A stretch of 43,604 nt of DNA. Origin: Candidatus Gastranaerophilales bacterium (lineage in GTDB: Bacteria > Cyanobacteriota > Vampirovibrionia > Gastranaerophilales > Gastranaerophilaceae). The notes under the pieces were generated by a model. It ran no database searches and was not told the origin of the DNA. It saw only the letters and a list, made by a program, of their open reading frames with translations. The stretch spans positions 1 through 43,604 of the forward strand of contig CALURV010000026.1 in the NCBI GenBank assembly GCA_944323285.1, given 5' to 3'. The first letter of the stretch is position 1. Each line of letters begins with the position of its first letter. Shown here piece by piece: positions 16,781-24,638 of the stretch. Both the position numbers and the translations under genes were made by a program.

Positions 16781-18960
16781 CTAGGTTCAAGAAGAACAAA
16801 AACTTTCTTTTTATAAATATCATCTTTTTCATTTATTTCATTAATTAGGCAAAAATCATTTATTTTATTAATATCCTTGTCCTCAACAAATTTAAAAACT
16901 TCATTTGCTTTTTTTGTATTTTTCATTGCTAAATATATTACAGCCTTATTTATATATAAATTCAGCATATTTCCTTGTATTTTTATCATTTCATTACAAG
17001 TATTTAATGCCTTCTTATAATCTTTTTTATGATAATAATATATTTTCATTAATTTATATAAAAATGTCAGATTATTTTTATCCAATTTATGTAATTTTAA
17101 GTATATTCGTTCTGCATTTCTTATATCATTTAATCGTTCATATATATCTGCAATATTTCTTAATGCATCAATATCTTTTGAATTTTTCTTCAAATATTTT
17201 AAATATAAATCTAATGCTTTTTCTAATTTACCATTTTTATAATTCAAATATGCTTCAGCTTTCAATAGAATAATTTTATTTTCTTTGGTTACATTATTTT
17301 TTTTAATATTTGAAAGACTTAGATGATATTTCTTATAATAATTTAATTTATTAAAAGAAATATCATTTTTCAATATATCACTTTTTGTTTCCTTCTTGAT
17401 GTTTAATAACACTAGTCTTTTTTCCAGTTCCTTTTTTGCCCTTTCATCATCAACAAATATAACTCCTATAAATTTTCTATTATATTCATTTATTAAATAA
17501 TAGCGATGAAGTAGATAATAAGAATCAAAATATCTATTTTTCATTAATATACAATATTTATCTATATCATAATCAGAAAATTCTCTTTCAAATCTATATT
17601 TATCATCAAACATAAAGATTTCTCTAGAAAAAACTTTTTCCTGTTTTAGATAACTAACAGGTAAAATTGCTGTTTCTCCTAAAAGATTATATACTAATAG
17701 TGTCTTCTCCATATTATATATAAACATTTTTATATCTTTTTTTTCTTCTTGTATGCAAATATCATTTTTGATAAAAATTGACAATAATATTATGTTTATA
17801 ATTAAAATTATAGTTAAAATTACTTTTCTTAAAGAGGAATATGTAAAATAAAAAGCACCTGTCAATAAAACAATTATAAACTCTAATACACAAACATATA
17901 AAAATTGATATAATTCCCTCTGAAATAAAAAACCTGAATAATTTATGTCCGGCGTTTCTCTAAATATTATTAAAGATAAATTCATCATCAAATAGCCTAA
18001 TAATAATGAAAAACAGGTTATTAATATTATATTTATAATATAATTTCTGCGTTTCCATAAACACACAGATAGAACTATAATAATTATATAAAAATAAACT
18101 TTACTAACAAATATATTCATTATATATGCTTGAATAAAATCAAATAAATTAATTTTTATATTATAAATTAGATTACTCCAATCATATGAATAACCAACAA
18201 TTTTTGTTCCTGAAATATAATTAGAAAAAATATAAAAAGAAAAACATCCAACTAAAAAAGATATTATTAATAAAAAGAAATTTTTATTATGTAATAGATT
18301 CTTATTGTATATACTAATTAATATTGTAAAAATTATTATAAAGAAGAATGTTGCAACATTCAATATTTCCACCCAAATCCCCAATAAAAATGAATTAATT
18401 ATTATTAGTATTTTTAGTAATAAGCTTATTTTTCTTTGAGTTAAGAAAATATACAATAAAAAAATGACAAATAAAAAATAGAATAAAAAACTAAAAAAAT
18501 ATTCAAAAAATACAACGCTTTCTTCCATTTTTCCAAAATAAACATTATAACAATTTTGATTAGTTATTGGAATTCCCATTAAAAAAAATATAGCCGGTAA
18601 TATAAACAAATTTTCAATATTTATTATTTTGAATTTTTCTTTTGCCATTGCAAAAAATCCAATTGATGTTACTGTACAAATGCATAAAAATGAAATTGAT
18701 TTTATTATTGCCTCTATTCCGCTTATAAAATCTTGTGGATGTATTGATAAAAAATCAGGTAAAACAATCTTAGTCAACTTGTATATAATAGAAGCAGGGA
18801 TTCTTCCCCAGTCCGGCAATCTACCTTTTATAATATAAGGTATTAGATAATCATGATAAACCAAATAAAAATACTTTTGAAAAGAAAAAACAATCAAAAA
18901 AAGAATTAAAAAAACCATTATATTTAATAATAATATTATAATTTTCTTATTTCTTTCCAA
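16774..18960 (-). CDS. Polytopic membrane protein with C-terminal TPR repeats
   Basis: A 728-residue protein. Residues about 1-400 carry roughly eleven membrane segments; residues about 560-705 carry tetratricopeptide repeats, with successive copies seen around AYLNYKNGKLEKALDLYLKY, ALRNIADIYERLNDIRNAER and INKAVIYLAMKNTKKANEVF. The middle (about 420-550) is soluble and charged. This is the layout of membrane glycosyltransferase-like or O-oligosaccharyltransferase-like proteins with a TPR tail, but no catalytic motif is certain. The start is TTG at 18960, supported by AGGGAGAG 6 bases before it. It follows era on the same strand after 59 bases, with a TATAAT in the gap, so it probably has its own promoter. 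Confidence 0.7.
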   Translation of the reverse strand: MERNKKIIILLLNIMVFLILFLIVFSFQKYFYLVYHDYLIPYIIKGRLPDWGRIPASIIYKLTKIVLPDFLSIHPQDFISGIEAIIKSISFLCICTVTSIGFFAMAKEKFKIINIENLFILPAIFFLMGIPITNQNCYNVYFGKMEESVVFFEYFFSFLFYFLFVIFLLYIFLTQRKISLLLKILIIINSFLLGIWVEILNVATFFFIIIFTILISIYNKNLLHNKNFFLLIISFLVGCFSFYIFSNYISGTKIVGYSYDWSNLIYNIKINLFDFIQAYIMNIFVSKVYFYIIIIVLSVCLWKRRNYIINIILITCFSLLLGYLMMNLSLIIFRETPDINYSGFLFQRELYQFLYVCVLEFIIVLLTGAFYFTYSSLRKVILTIILIINIILLSIFIKNDICIQEEKKDIKMFIYNMEKTLLVYNLLGETAILPVSYLKQEKVFSREIFMFDDKYRFEREFSDYDIDKYCILMKNRYFDSYYLLHRYYLINEYNRKFIGVIFVDDERAKKELEKRLVLLNIKKETKSDILKNDISFNKLNYYKKYHLSLSNIKKNNVTKENKIILLKAEAYLNYKNGKLEKALDLYLKYLKKNSKDIDALRNIADIYERLNDIRNAERIYLKLHKLDKNNLTFLYKLMKIYYYHKKDYKKALNTCNEMIKIQGNMLNLYINKAVIYLAMKNTKKANEVFKFVEDKDINKINDFCLINEINEKDDIYKKKVFVLLEPRF

Positions 18961-19019
18961 AACTACTCTCCCTAATTTTATTATATTATATAATAAAAAT
19001 ATATGGCTTCTTGAAATTT

Positions 19020-19907
19020 CTAATACATTTTTTCTAAATCTTTAGATTTTTTTCTCCAATCTTTTATAACTTTAACTTGTAAATCTAAAAATACTTTTCT
19101 ATCAGCAGTATATTCTAATTCTTTTCTTGCCTCTGTTCCTATTTTTTTAAGCATAGAAGCATTTTTGCCAATAAGGATACCTTTTTGAGTTTCTTGTTCA
19201 ACAATAATTTTAGCCGTTATCTTATCTAAATTTTCTTTTTCTTCATAATTTTCTATAATAACAGCAACACTATGGGGAACTTCATCATGTGTATACAATA
19301 ATATTTTTTCTCTGATTATTTCACGAGCAATATTTCTCATTGTTTCATCTGTTATTTGTTCGTCGTCATATATCTTTTCGCCAACAGGCAATTTTCTCTT
19401 TATATTGGATAAAAGAGTATCAACATTTCTTCCTGTTTTTGCCGATATTTTTATACAAGAATAATTTTTTTCAAATAACATTTTATAAGATAAAAGATTT
19501 TCTTCTCTTTTATTCATATCTTTAAGTAGGTCAAATTTATTAACAACAATAAGCATCTCCCCTTTATAGTCTTTTAGTAGATTTTCAACAATCCACTTAT
19601 CGCCGCGGCCTGCCGAAGTAGAACCATCAACAACAAAAAGAATTAAATCAACATCACCGATAGCACTTTTTGCCTCATCAACTAAGCATTCACCCAATTT
19701 GTCAATTGGTTTATGAATACCTGGTGTATCAACAAATACAACTTGCATTCCCTCATCTGTATAAATCCCGTTTATTCTTCTTCTTGTAGTTTGAGCCTTG
19801 TTAGTTGTAATTGCTATTTTTTGACCTATTAAACGATTTAAAATAGTTGATTTACCAACATTTGGTCTGCCTATTATTGCAACATATCCAAACTTATAAT
19901 GTTTCAT
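19020..19907 (-). CDS. era: GTPase Era
   Basis: A 295-residue Era GTPase, which binds the 3' end of 16S rRNA and assists small-subunit maturation. Motifs in order: G1 GRPNVGKST, G2 region KAQTTRRRI, G3 DTPG, G4 NKFD, G5-like SAKTG, then a C-terminal KH domain with KGILIGKNASMLKKIG. I choose the ATG at 19907 because the coding similarity begins just after it; longer frames upstream lie inside the CDF-CorC gene. It overlaps the upstream gene by 14 bases, indicating translational coupling. Confidence 0.95.
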   Translation of the reverse strand: MKHYKFGYVAIIGRPNVGKSTILNRLIGQKIAITTNKAQTTRRRINGIYTDEGMQVVFVDTPGIHKPIDKLGECLVDEAKSAIGDVDLILFVVDGSTSAGRGDKWIVENLLKDYKGEMLIVVNKFDLLKDMNKREENLLSYKMLFEKNYSCIKISAKTGRNVDTLLSNIKRKLPVGEKIYDDEQITDETMRNIAREIIREKILLYTHDEVPHSVAVIIENYEEKENLDKITAKIIVEQETQKGILIGKNASMLKKIGTEARKELEYTADRKVFLDLQVKVIKDWRKKSKDLEKMY

Positions 19908-21744
19908 CAGTATCTTTATTTTCTTCTTGAGTAGTTTTATCAACAAACGGAGTATCTTTTTTCATAATTACTCTTGAAATTCTAATACCATCAAGCTCTA
20001 TAACTTCAAAAGAAAGATTTCTATCTTCCACCTTATCACCTATTTCAGGTTCTCTTCCAAGAAGACCAAAAACATAACCGCCTAAAGTTTGGAAGTCTTC
20101 ATTTGGTATATCTAAATCAAATCTTTCATTAATATCTTCTATATCCATTTGAGTTGATACATTTAAAGTATAATCATCTATTTTGATAAGCTCAGGAGTA
20201 GGTGCTTCATCAAATTCATCATAAATTTCGCCTACTATTTCTTCTATAATATCCTCAACAGTAACAATACCTGCAATTCCTCCGTGTTCATCAACAACAG
20301 CTGCTATTTGATTTTTTGTTGAAGTAAAATCGCTCAATAAATCACTAATAAATTTGTTCTCTGGGATAATTAAAATTTCACGAGCTAAGGATTTAATTTC
20401 AAAACCTTCTTGTTCATAAGTTTTATCTCTCAAAGCTTTTAGAGCATCTTTTGCATTAATAACACCTATCAAATTATCAACCGTATCTTCGTATATTGGT
20501 ATACGTGTATGACCTGAATCTATTATCAAATCCATTAAAGTATCAAGGCTATCTTCTGCATCAACAAAAACAACCTTTGGTCTTGGCACCATAATTTCTT
20601 TAACTACAGTTTGAGCAAAAGAATAGAAATTAGAAAGCATATTAGCTTCTTTATTATCTATTACTTCTATCTTTTCACCTTCTTGAATTATTTTATCAAA
20701 TTTATCTTCCCAGTTTTCTTCAGCATCATTTGAATCAATTTCAACGGAAATATGAGAAATATTATTAAAATGTTCTCTTATTTTTCTTTCTACCATTTCA
20801 GAAATATCATCAGCTTCTTTTACTTGAATATCCGGGTCAACTTCTATTTTAATATTAACAATTAAGCCTGAAGTACCCATATTCATAGTTTTAAGTTCTT
20901 TAACGCAGCTAACACAATGAAGATTTTCTGCTATTTGTTTAATAACTTCTTCTACTTGAGGTTCAGCAGATAAACCTGTTAAAAGATTAACATTATTTTT
21001 AAGCATATAACCTGCTAAAAATAAAAGCATTAAAGCAATAATTCCTGAAGCTATACCATCAGGAATATGAGCAAGATTTTCGGGCAACATAAATTTAGAA
21101 ATAGTAACAGCAACAAATGCAACTACAACGCCGGTTAAAGCAACAACATCTTCATACCAAACATATTTAGTTGTAGGAGTATTTATTTTATGTACATATT
21201 TCATAGATTTAATAAAATCTATAAAAGGATTAACATGTTTTACTTTTGACTCATCTAGAACAGCATGTACAGCACTATTAACAGCCCAAGACTCAAAACA
21301 AATACTTGATATAAGTATTACTGCAAGTATTTTATAATGTTGAAGTAAATCTACAACACCATGAGTATTAATAAATATTTTATTATAAGAGCTATAAAGA
21401 GACACTGCAGCACCAAAAAACATAAGAATGCAAGCAATAATAGTCCAAACATTAGTTTCTAAACCGTGTCCAAAAGGATGAACACCATCAGCCGGTCTTG
21501 AACCGCGTTTTAGACCAACCATAAGACAAATGCTATTAAATGAATCTACTCCAGAGTGCACAGCTTCTGCGAACATAGCTGAACTTTTTGTAAAGTACCA
21601 AGAAACTAATTTTATTAAAGCTATTAATATATTAGCAATAAAAGCCCTAACTACTGCTCTAAAATTTAATCGATTACTTTTTTCTTTTAAATTTGAAAGA
21701 GCCGGATTTTCTATTTTATTGTCTGCTATAGTTTCTGATTCCAT
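19894..21744 (-). CDS. Fusion of CDF cation efflux domain with CBS pair and CorC/HlyC domain
   Basis: A 616-residue protein. Residues about 25-255 are a cation diffusion facilitator transporter with membrane helices and the metal-site motif HSGVD near 65, followed by GLKRGSRPADGVHPFGHG. Residues about 265-345 look like the CDF cytoplasmic dimerisation domain (MNMGTSGLIVNIKIEVDPDI). Residues about 380-520 are two CBS motifs (VVKEIMVPRPKVVFVDAEDS; AAVVDEHGGIAGIVTVEDII). Residues about 530-600 are the CorC/HlyC transporter-associated domain (TLGGYVFGLLGREPEIGDKV). CBS-CorC modules normally follow a DUF21 membrane domain (CNNM type), not a CDF domain. The likely job is divalent-cation export with adenine-nucleotide control by the CBS pair; that is inference. 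AAGGAAC precedes the ATG. era follows with overlap. Confidence 0.88.
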   Translation of the reverse strand: MESETIADNKIENPALSNLKEKSNRLNFRAVVRAFIANILIALIKLVSWYFTKSSAMFAEAVHSGVDSFNSICLMVGLKRGSRPADGVHPFGHGLETNVWTIIACILMFFGAAVSLYSSYNKIFINTHGVVDLLQHYKILAVILISSICFESWAVNSAVHAVLDESKVKHVNPFIDFIKSMKYVHKINTPTTKYVWYEDVVALTGVVVAFVAVTISKFMLPENLAHIPDGIASGIIALMLLFLAGYMLKNNVNLLTGLSAEPQVEEVIKQIAENLHCVSCVKELKTMNMGTSGLIVNIKIEVDPDIQVKEADDISEMVERKIREHFNNISHISVEIDSNDAEENWEDKFDKIIQEGEKIEVIDNKEANMLSNFYSFAQTVVKEIMVPRPKVVFVDAEDSLDTLMDLIIDSGHTRIPIYEDTVDNLIGVINAKDALKALRDKTYEQEGFEIKSLAREILIIPENKFISDLLSDFTSTKNQIAAVVDEHGGIAGIVTVEDIIEEIVGEIYDEFDEAPTPELIKIDDYTLNVSTQMDIEDINERFDLDIPNEDFQTLGGYVFGLLGREPEIGDKVEDRNLSFEVIELDGIRISRVIMKKDTPFVDKTTQEENKDTDETL

Positions 21745-21836
21745 TTTGTTCCTTGTTTATCAGTTTATAACAGAATAGATTATAAAATAAATGAGTTAAA
21801 ATGTCTATTGTTATGTATTTTCATTATTTTAATAAG

Positions 21837-21870
21837 AAAAATATTCCACTAGTAGAAATGGAATATTTTT
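21837..21870 (-). terminator. Terminator after the small membrane protein gene
   Basis: An 11-bp perfect inverted repeat (21837-21847 with 21860-21870) around a 12-base loop. On the minus strand it ends in TTTTT, 26 bases past the TAG stop at 21896. Confidence 0.7.
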
Positions 21871-21895
21871 AATTTTTTATTATTCAACTTTTTTA

Positions 21896-22129
21896 CTATC
21901 CATTCATTTTATCGTTTATATTTTTTAAATTATCATTTATAGACATAACAAGATAAATCATAAAGAAAGCAATTACAAAAGCAACTATTCCGCCCCATAA
22001 AGATATAAAACCTGCCCAAAGTCCTTGATTCATCATAACCATAAAAGCAGACACAAAAACACCTATTAAAGTAAAGAACGCTACTATATTTACTATAAAT
22101 CCGCCATATTTAACCACAAAATTTTTCAT
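21896..22129 (-). CDS. Small two-helix membrane protein, unknown function
   Basis: A 77-residue protein with two hydrophobic segments (about 9-32 and 37-61) and a short charged C-terminus (SINDNLKNINDKMNG). I do not recognise a family with certainty. The start is good: AAAGGAATAAAAA precedes the ATG. It is a single gene with its own terminator, upstream of the CDF-CorC gene. Confidence 0.7.
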   Translation of the reverse strand: MKNFVVKYGGFIVNIVAFFTLIGVFVSAFMVMMNQGLWAGFISLWGGIVAFVIAFFMIYLVMSINDNLKNINDKMNG

Positions 22130-22323
22130 TTTTTATTCCTTTCAATATTTAACTCGCTCTACATTATAAATGGAATTAATATAAAAGAAATTAGCAAACT
22201 TGGCATATTCAAGAGATTTTAATAAAAATTTTACTGAAATTCTCTTTAAAAATTTTTATTTATATATTAAAATTGGAAAGAATTGAGATAAATTTATAAA
22301 ATACATTGAAAATTTAATACTAG

Positions 22324-22345
22324 AATCGGGATGTAGCGCAGTTTG
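22324..22345 (+). repeat. Detached copy of the tRNA-Pro 5' end
   Basis: 22 bases identical to 22522-22543, covering the 5' acceptor strand and the first half of the D arm of tRNA-Pro(CGG). It then departs from the tRNA sequence, so it is a fragment and not a second tRNA. Confidence 0.85.
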
Positions 22346-22521
22346 ACTCTGCCGAGCGAATTTTGCAAAAGGGTGAAACCCGAGTAGGTGAGAACCGAAG
22401 TGACAACAGCGATAGCGAAAGGAACAACAGGTTCGAGAGACAGCAAAATTCAAGAAACAAAATGATTAAATATCATTTTGTGAGAGGTAGCACCGTAGGT
22501 GCGCTACTTTCGAAAAAAATC
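22346..22521 (+). other. Structured, purine-rich non-coding segment between tRNA fragment and tRNA-Pro
   Basis: 176 bases bounded by the two copies of the tRNA 5' end. It contains a 9-bp inverted repeat GAATTTTGC / GCAAAATTC about 75 bases apart, small hairpins (GGGT-GAA-ACCC; AAAATGAT-TAAAT-ATCATTTT; GTAGCACC-GTA-GGTGCGCTAC with a bulge) and repeated GGTGAG/GCGA-type words. The words AAAAGG(G)TGA, GGTGAG and GGAACAA also occur on the reverse strand of the dispersed repeat copies B and C, suggesting a relationship. I see no credible coding sequence. The rest of 22130-22323 holds nothing I can name. Confidence 0.5.
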
Positions 22522-22524
22522 AAT

Positions 22525-22598
22525 CGGGATGTAGCGCAGTTTGGTAGCGCACCGTGTTCGGGTCGCGGGGGTCGCAAGTTCGAATCTTGTCATCCCGA
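22525..22598 (+). tRNA. tRNA-Pro (anticodon CGG)
   Basis: Cloverleaf folds fully: acceptor CGGGATG with CATCCCG, D stem GCGC/GCGC, anticodon stem CCGTG/CGCGG (one G-T pair) with loop TTCGGGT giving anticodon CGG, T stem GCAAG/CTTGT with loop TTCGAAT, discriminator A. The CCA end is not encoded. A T-run follows. Its 5' and 3' ends are both partly duplicated nearby. Confidence 0.95.
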
Positions 22599-22641
22599 TT
22601 TTTTATATTGCCTCGCAAGTTCTTCCAATCGTGATTTTCTA
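22582..22641 (+). repeat. 60-bp direct repeat, copy 1 (includes tRNA-Pro 3' end)
   Basis: Identical to 22716-22775. It begins inside the T loop of tRNA-Pro and runs 43 bases past the tRNA into ATTGCCTCGCAAGTTCTTCC and beyond. Confidence 0.9.
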
Positions 22642-22715
22642 ATTAAAAAAACAAAAGAAAATCATCTCTCGGAACCCGTCAAACTACGGCTCATTTCTTC
22701 GCCTCGTTTGTCGTG

Positions 22716-22775
22716 GAATCTTGTCATCCCGATTTTTTATATTGCCTCGCAAGTTCTTCCAATCGTGATTTTCTA
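22716..22775 (+). repeat. 60-bp direct repeat, copy 2
   Basis: Exact second copy of 22582-22641, separated by 74 bases. It contains the last 17 bases of the tRNA-Pro gene, so it is a detached 3' tRNA fragment. The spacer contains ACTACGG and CTCGGA, words also found in the dispersed repeat. Confidence 0.9.
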
Positions 22776-22817
22776 TACAGACTTTCCTTCCTTTCTATAA
22801 ATTTTCTTAACCAAGGA

Positions 22818-22846
22818 TTGATAATATATTATCAATCTGCTATAAT
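22818..22846 (+). promoter_or_regulatory. Strong promoter with palindromic operator-like site for the SprA-like gene
   Basis: -35 TTGATA (22818-22823), 17-base spacer, -10 TATAAT (22841-22846) preceded by TGC (extended -10). The -35 is the left end of a perfect 18-bp palindrome, TTGATAATATATTATCAA (22818-22835), positioned where a repressor would block RNA polymerase. The predicted start is about 20 bases before the TTG codon. Confidence 0.65.
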
Positions 22847-22872
22847 TATAGTAGGAAGGGAAGTTTAAGGAA

Positions 22873-23253
22873 TTGATTAATCCATTAAGTTTTAATGCAA
22901 CTAGCTTTTATAATCAACAAAAAAAAGCTTTAATAACGCAACGTTATAATGAGGTATACGCTCATGAACAAAAGCATAAAAGTGCTGCCGGTTCTCTAGG
23001 CGGAGCTATTTTTATTGAAAAAGATTCTCAAGGAATACCAATCGGCGGACACGTTGATATTAAAATGCCTGTTTTAGACAAAAAAAATCCCGATAAAACA
23101 ATAAAACATGCAGATACTGTTATCAAAGCGGCAATGGCACCATCAGACCCTTCAAATCAAGATTATAAAGTTGCCGAAAAAGCAAAAAATATAAAAACTC
23201 AAGCCCAAAATTATCAAAAAAAATCAGGACAAAAACTAGATATTATGGCATAA
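22873..23253 (+). CDS. SprA-related putative metalloprotease
   Basis: A 126-residue protein of the SprA-related family. The zinc-protease motif HExxH is visible as YAHEQKHKSAAG (His31, Glu32, His35). It is followed by GGHVDIKMPV and the family's conserved end block KAAMAPSDPSNQDYKVAEKA. Family members are predicted metalloproteases of unknown substrate. The start is TTG with AAGGA just before it. There is no signal peptide. It is much shorter than many SprA-like proteins, which carry a longer variable N-terminus; here the N-terminus is just before the motif. It has its own strong promoter with an overlapping palindrome, so it is likely regulated by a dimeric repressor (inference). Confidence 0.75.
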   Translation: MINPLSFNATSFYNQQKKALITQRYNEVYAHEQKHKSAAGSLGGAIFIEKDSQGIPIGGHVDIKMPVLDKKNPDKTIKHADTVIKAAMAPSDPSNQDYKVAEKAKNIKTQAQNYQKKSGQKLDIMA

Positions 23254-23262
23254 TATCCAATT

Positions 23263-24432
23263 TTAACTATTCGCTTGTTCTATATACTTTTCAGCCAAAC
23301 TGGAAACATTTACTGTAAATTGATCATAATCAAAATCTTCAGGTGTTTTTAATATTGTACCAACTTTATCTGAAAGAAGCCTATCCAGTTGCATACCTGT
23401 GTCGCCTGTACCTTTATTCCAAGCATAAGCACAATATTCTCTTTCATTCATAGCAGCATCTTCTACCGTAAGAGCATACCTAATATAATCCAAGTCTTCT
23501 GCTTTTAAAGTAAAACCATCAGAGACCTTAGCGAGATGTTCATTCAATTTTTCTAAACATAGTTCTTCATTATATTCGTCATCAACATTTTTATCACCAT
23601 TTTTAGAGTCATTTACTGCCATAAGCCAAGATTTCAATAGAGTTCTTGTTTCTTCTCGGTCTTCAGCACTATCAATACCTTCATATATAGTTGTTATATT
23701 ATTAAGAATTTCTTCACCTTTTATTTGAGCAGTATTTTTCTCATCTTCTGTAGTCAAACCTAATTTTTCTTCCAATTCTGTATGTTCTTTATTCAATACA
23801 TTTTTATACTCATCATAGTTTTCATACAAGGAAGTTAAAACAACCATAGTAGCAACAGCTGCTTTATCCGGATTATCATATAAATTATTAGTTGCAACGC
23901 CTTTAGCTGTTATTCCATATTCTTTTAATATATCTTTTTGTTCTTGAGTTAACTTATCTCCATTTAAGAAATCATAAATTTTCATTTGAGTAAGACCCGA
24001 AGACGCGGATGCCCCGCCCATAATATTTACATCACACCATTTGGCTACTTTCCTAAAAAACCCACCAATACCAGTGTTTTCAGATACATACCCTTCCTCT
24101 TTCCCCATACCTGTTTCTTGACTTGCAAGAGCTAAAGCTATACAAGCAAGATTATCATATTCTTCATCAGTCAAGCCCAAATCTGACATCAATGCAGTCT
24201 TATTTGTTTTTAAGCCCTCTAAAAATTTTTCGCCATCTGTATCTATATTATCATCAACTTGAATATTTTCTGAAAATGTTTCATCAAATGTTGTTCTGTC
24301 ATGTTCTGTCTTTTCTGTACCAAATAAAGTTGTAATATCTTCTAAATCAATATTAGTACTGTTAAAACTTGAATTATCTTTATTATAATCAGGACAATTT
24401 AGATTATAATTGTTATTTATTCCGCCACTCAT
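23263..24432 (-). CDS. Lysozyme-like fold protein without signal peptide
   Basis: A 389-residue acidic protein I cannot place firmly. Residues about 85-150 contain LACIALALASQETGMG and, after a loop, ASSGLTQMKIYDFL, the arrangement of the catalytic-Glu and GLxQ motifs of lytic transglycosylases (Glu near 98). The rest is charged, with helical stretches. The N-terminus MSGGINNNYNLNCPDYNKDN is low-complexity and shows no signal peptide, as for the transglycosylase at 1037-3262. AGAAGG precedes the ATG. Convergent with the SprA-like gene (9 bases between ends). A peptidoglycan-cleaving role is inference from the motif pair. Confidence 0.55.
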   Translation of the reverse strand: MSGGINNNYNLNCPDYNKDNSSFNSTNIDLEDITTLFGTEKTEHDRTTFDETFSENIQVDDNIDTDGEKFLEGLKTNKTALMSDLGLTDEEYDNLACIALALASQETGMGKEEGYVSENTGIGGFFRKVAKWCDVNIMGGASASSGLTQMKIYDFLNGDKLTQEQKDILKEYGITAKGVATNNLYDNPDKAAVATMVVLTSLYENYDEYKNVLNKEHTELEEKLGLTTEDEKNTAQIKGEEILNNITTIYEGIDSAEDREETRTLLKSWLMAVNDSKNGDKNVDDEYNEELCLEKLNEHLAKVSDGFTLKAEDLDYIRYALTVEDAAMNEREYCAYAWNKGTGDTGMQLDRLLSDKVGTILKTPEDFDYDQFTVNVSSLAEKYIEQANS

Positions 24433-24638
24433 TTTTCTACCTTCTTATAACTTTTTTCTATAACGGCAGAATTTTTCAAATCTTTAATTTTTAATTTAAT
24501 TTCATATAATATTTCCGTTACTGAAGCATTCTCATTAATAAAACTCTCTATTTTTAAAAACATCACTCTAAAATAATTAACTTTTAAAATTACCTTGCGA
24601 GGATAAAAAATTTAATAGATTTATATTAATGTTAACTT

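Noticed and set aside
22324-22345. A second tRNA-Pro gene
   Set aside because: Only 22 bases match; the anticodon arm and T arm are absent.
22363-22800. A 145-codon open frame across the tRNA-Pro region
   Set aside because: It runs through the tRNA and both repeats, has no ribosome site and no recognisable protein features.
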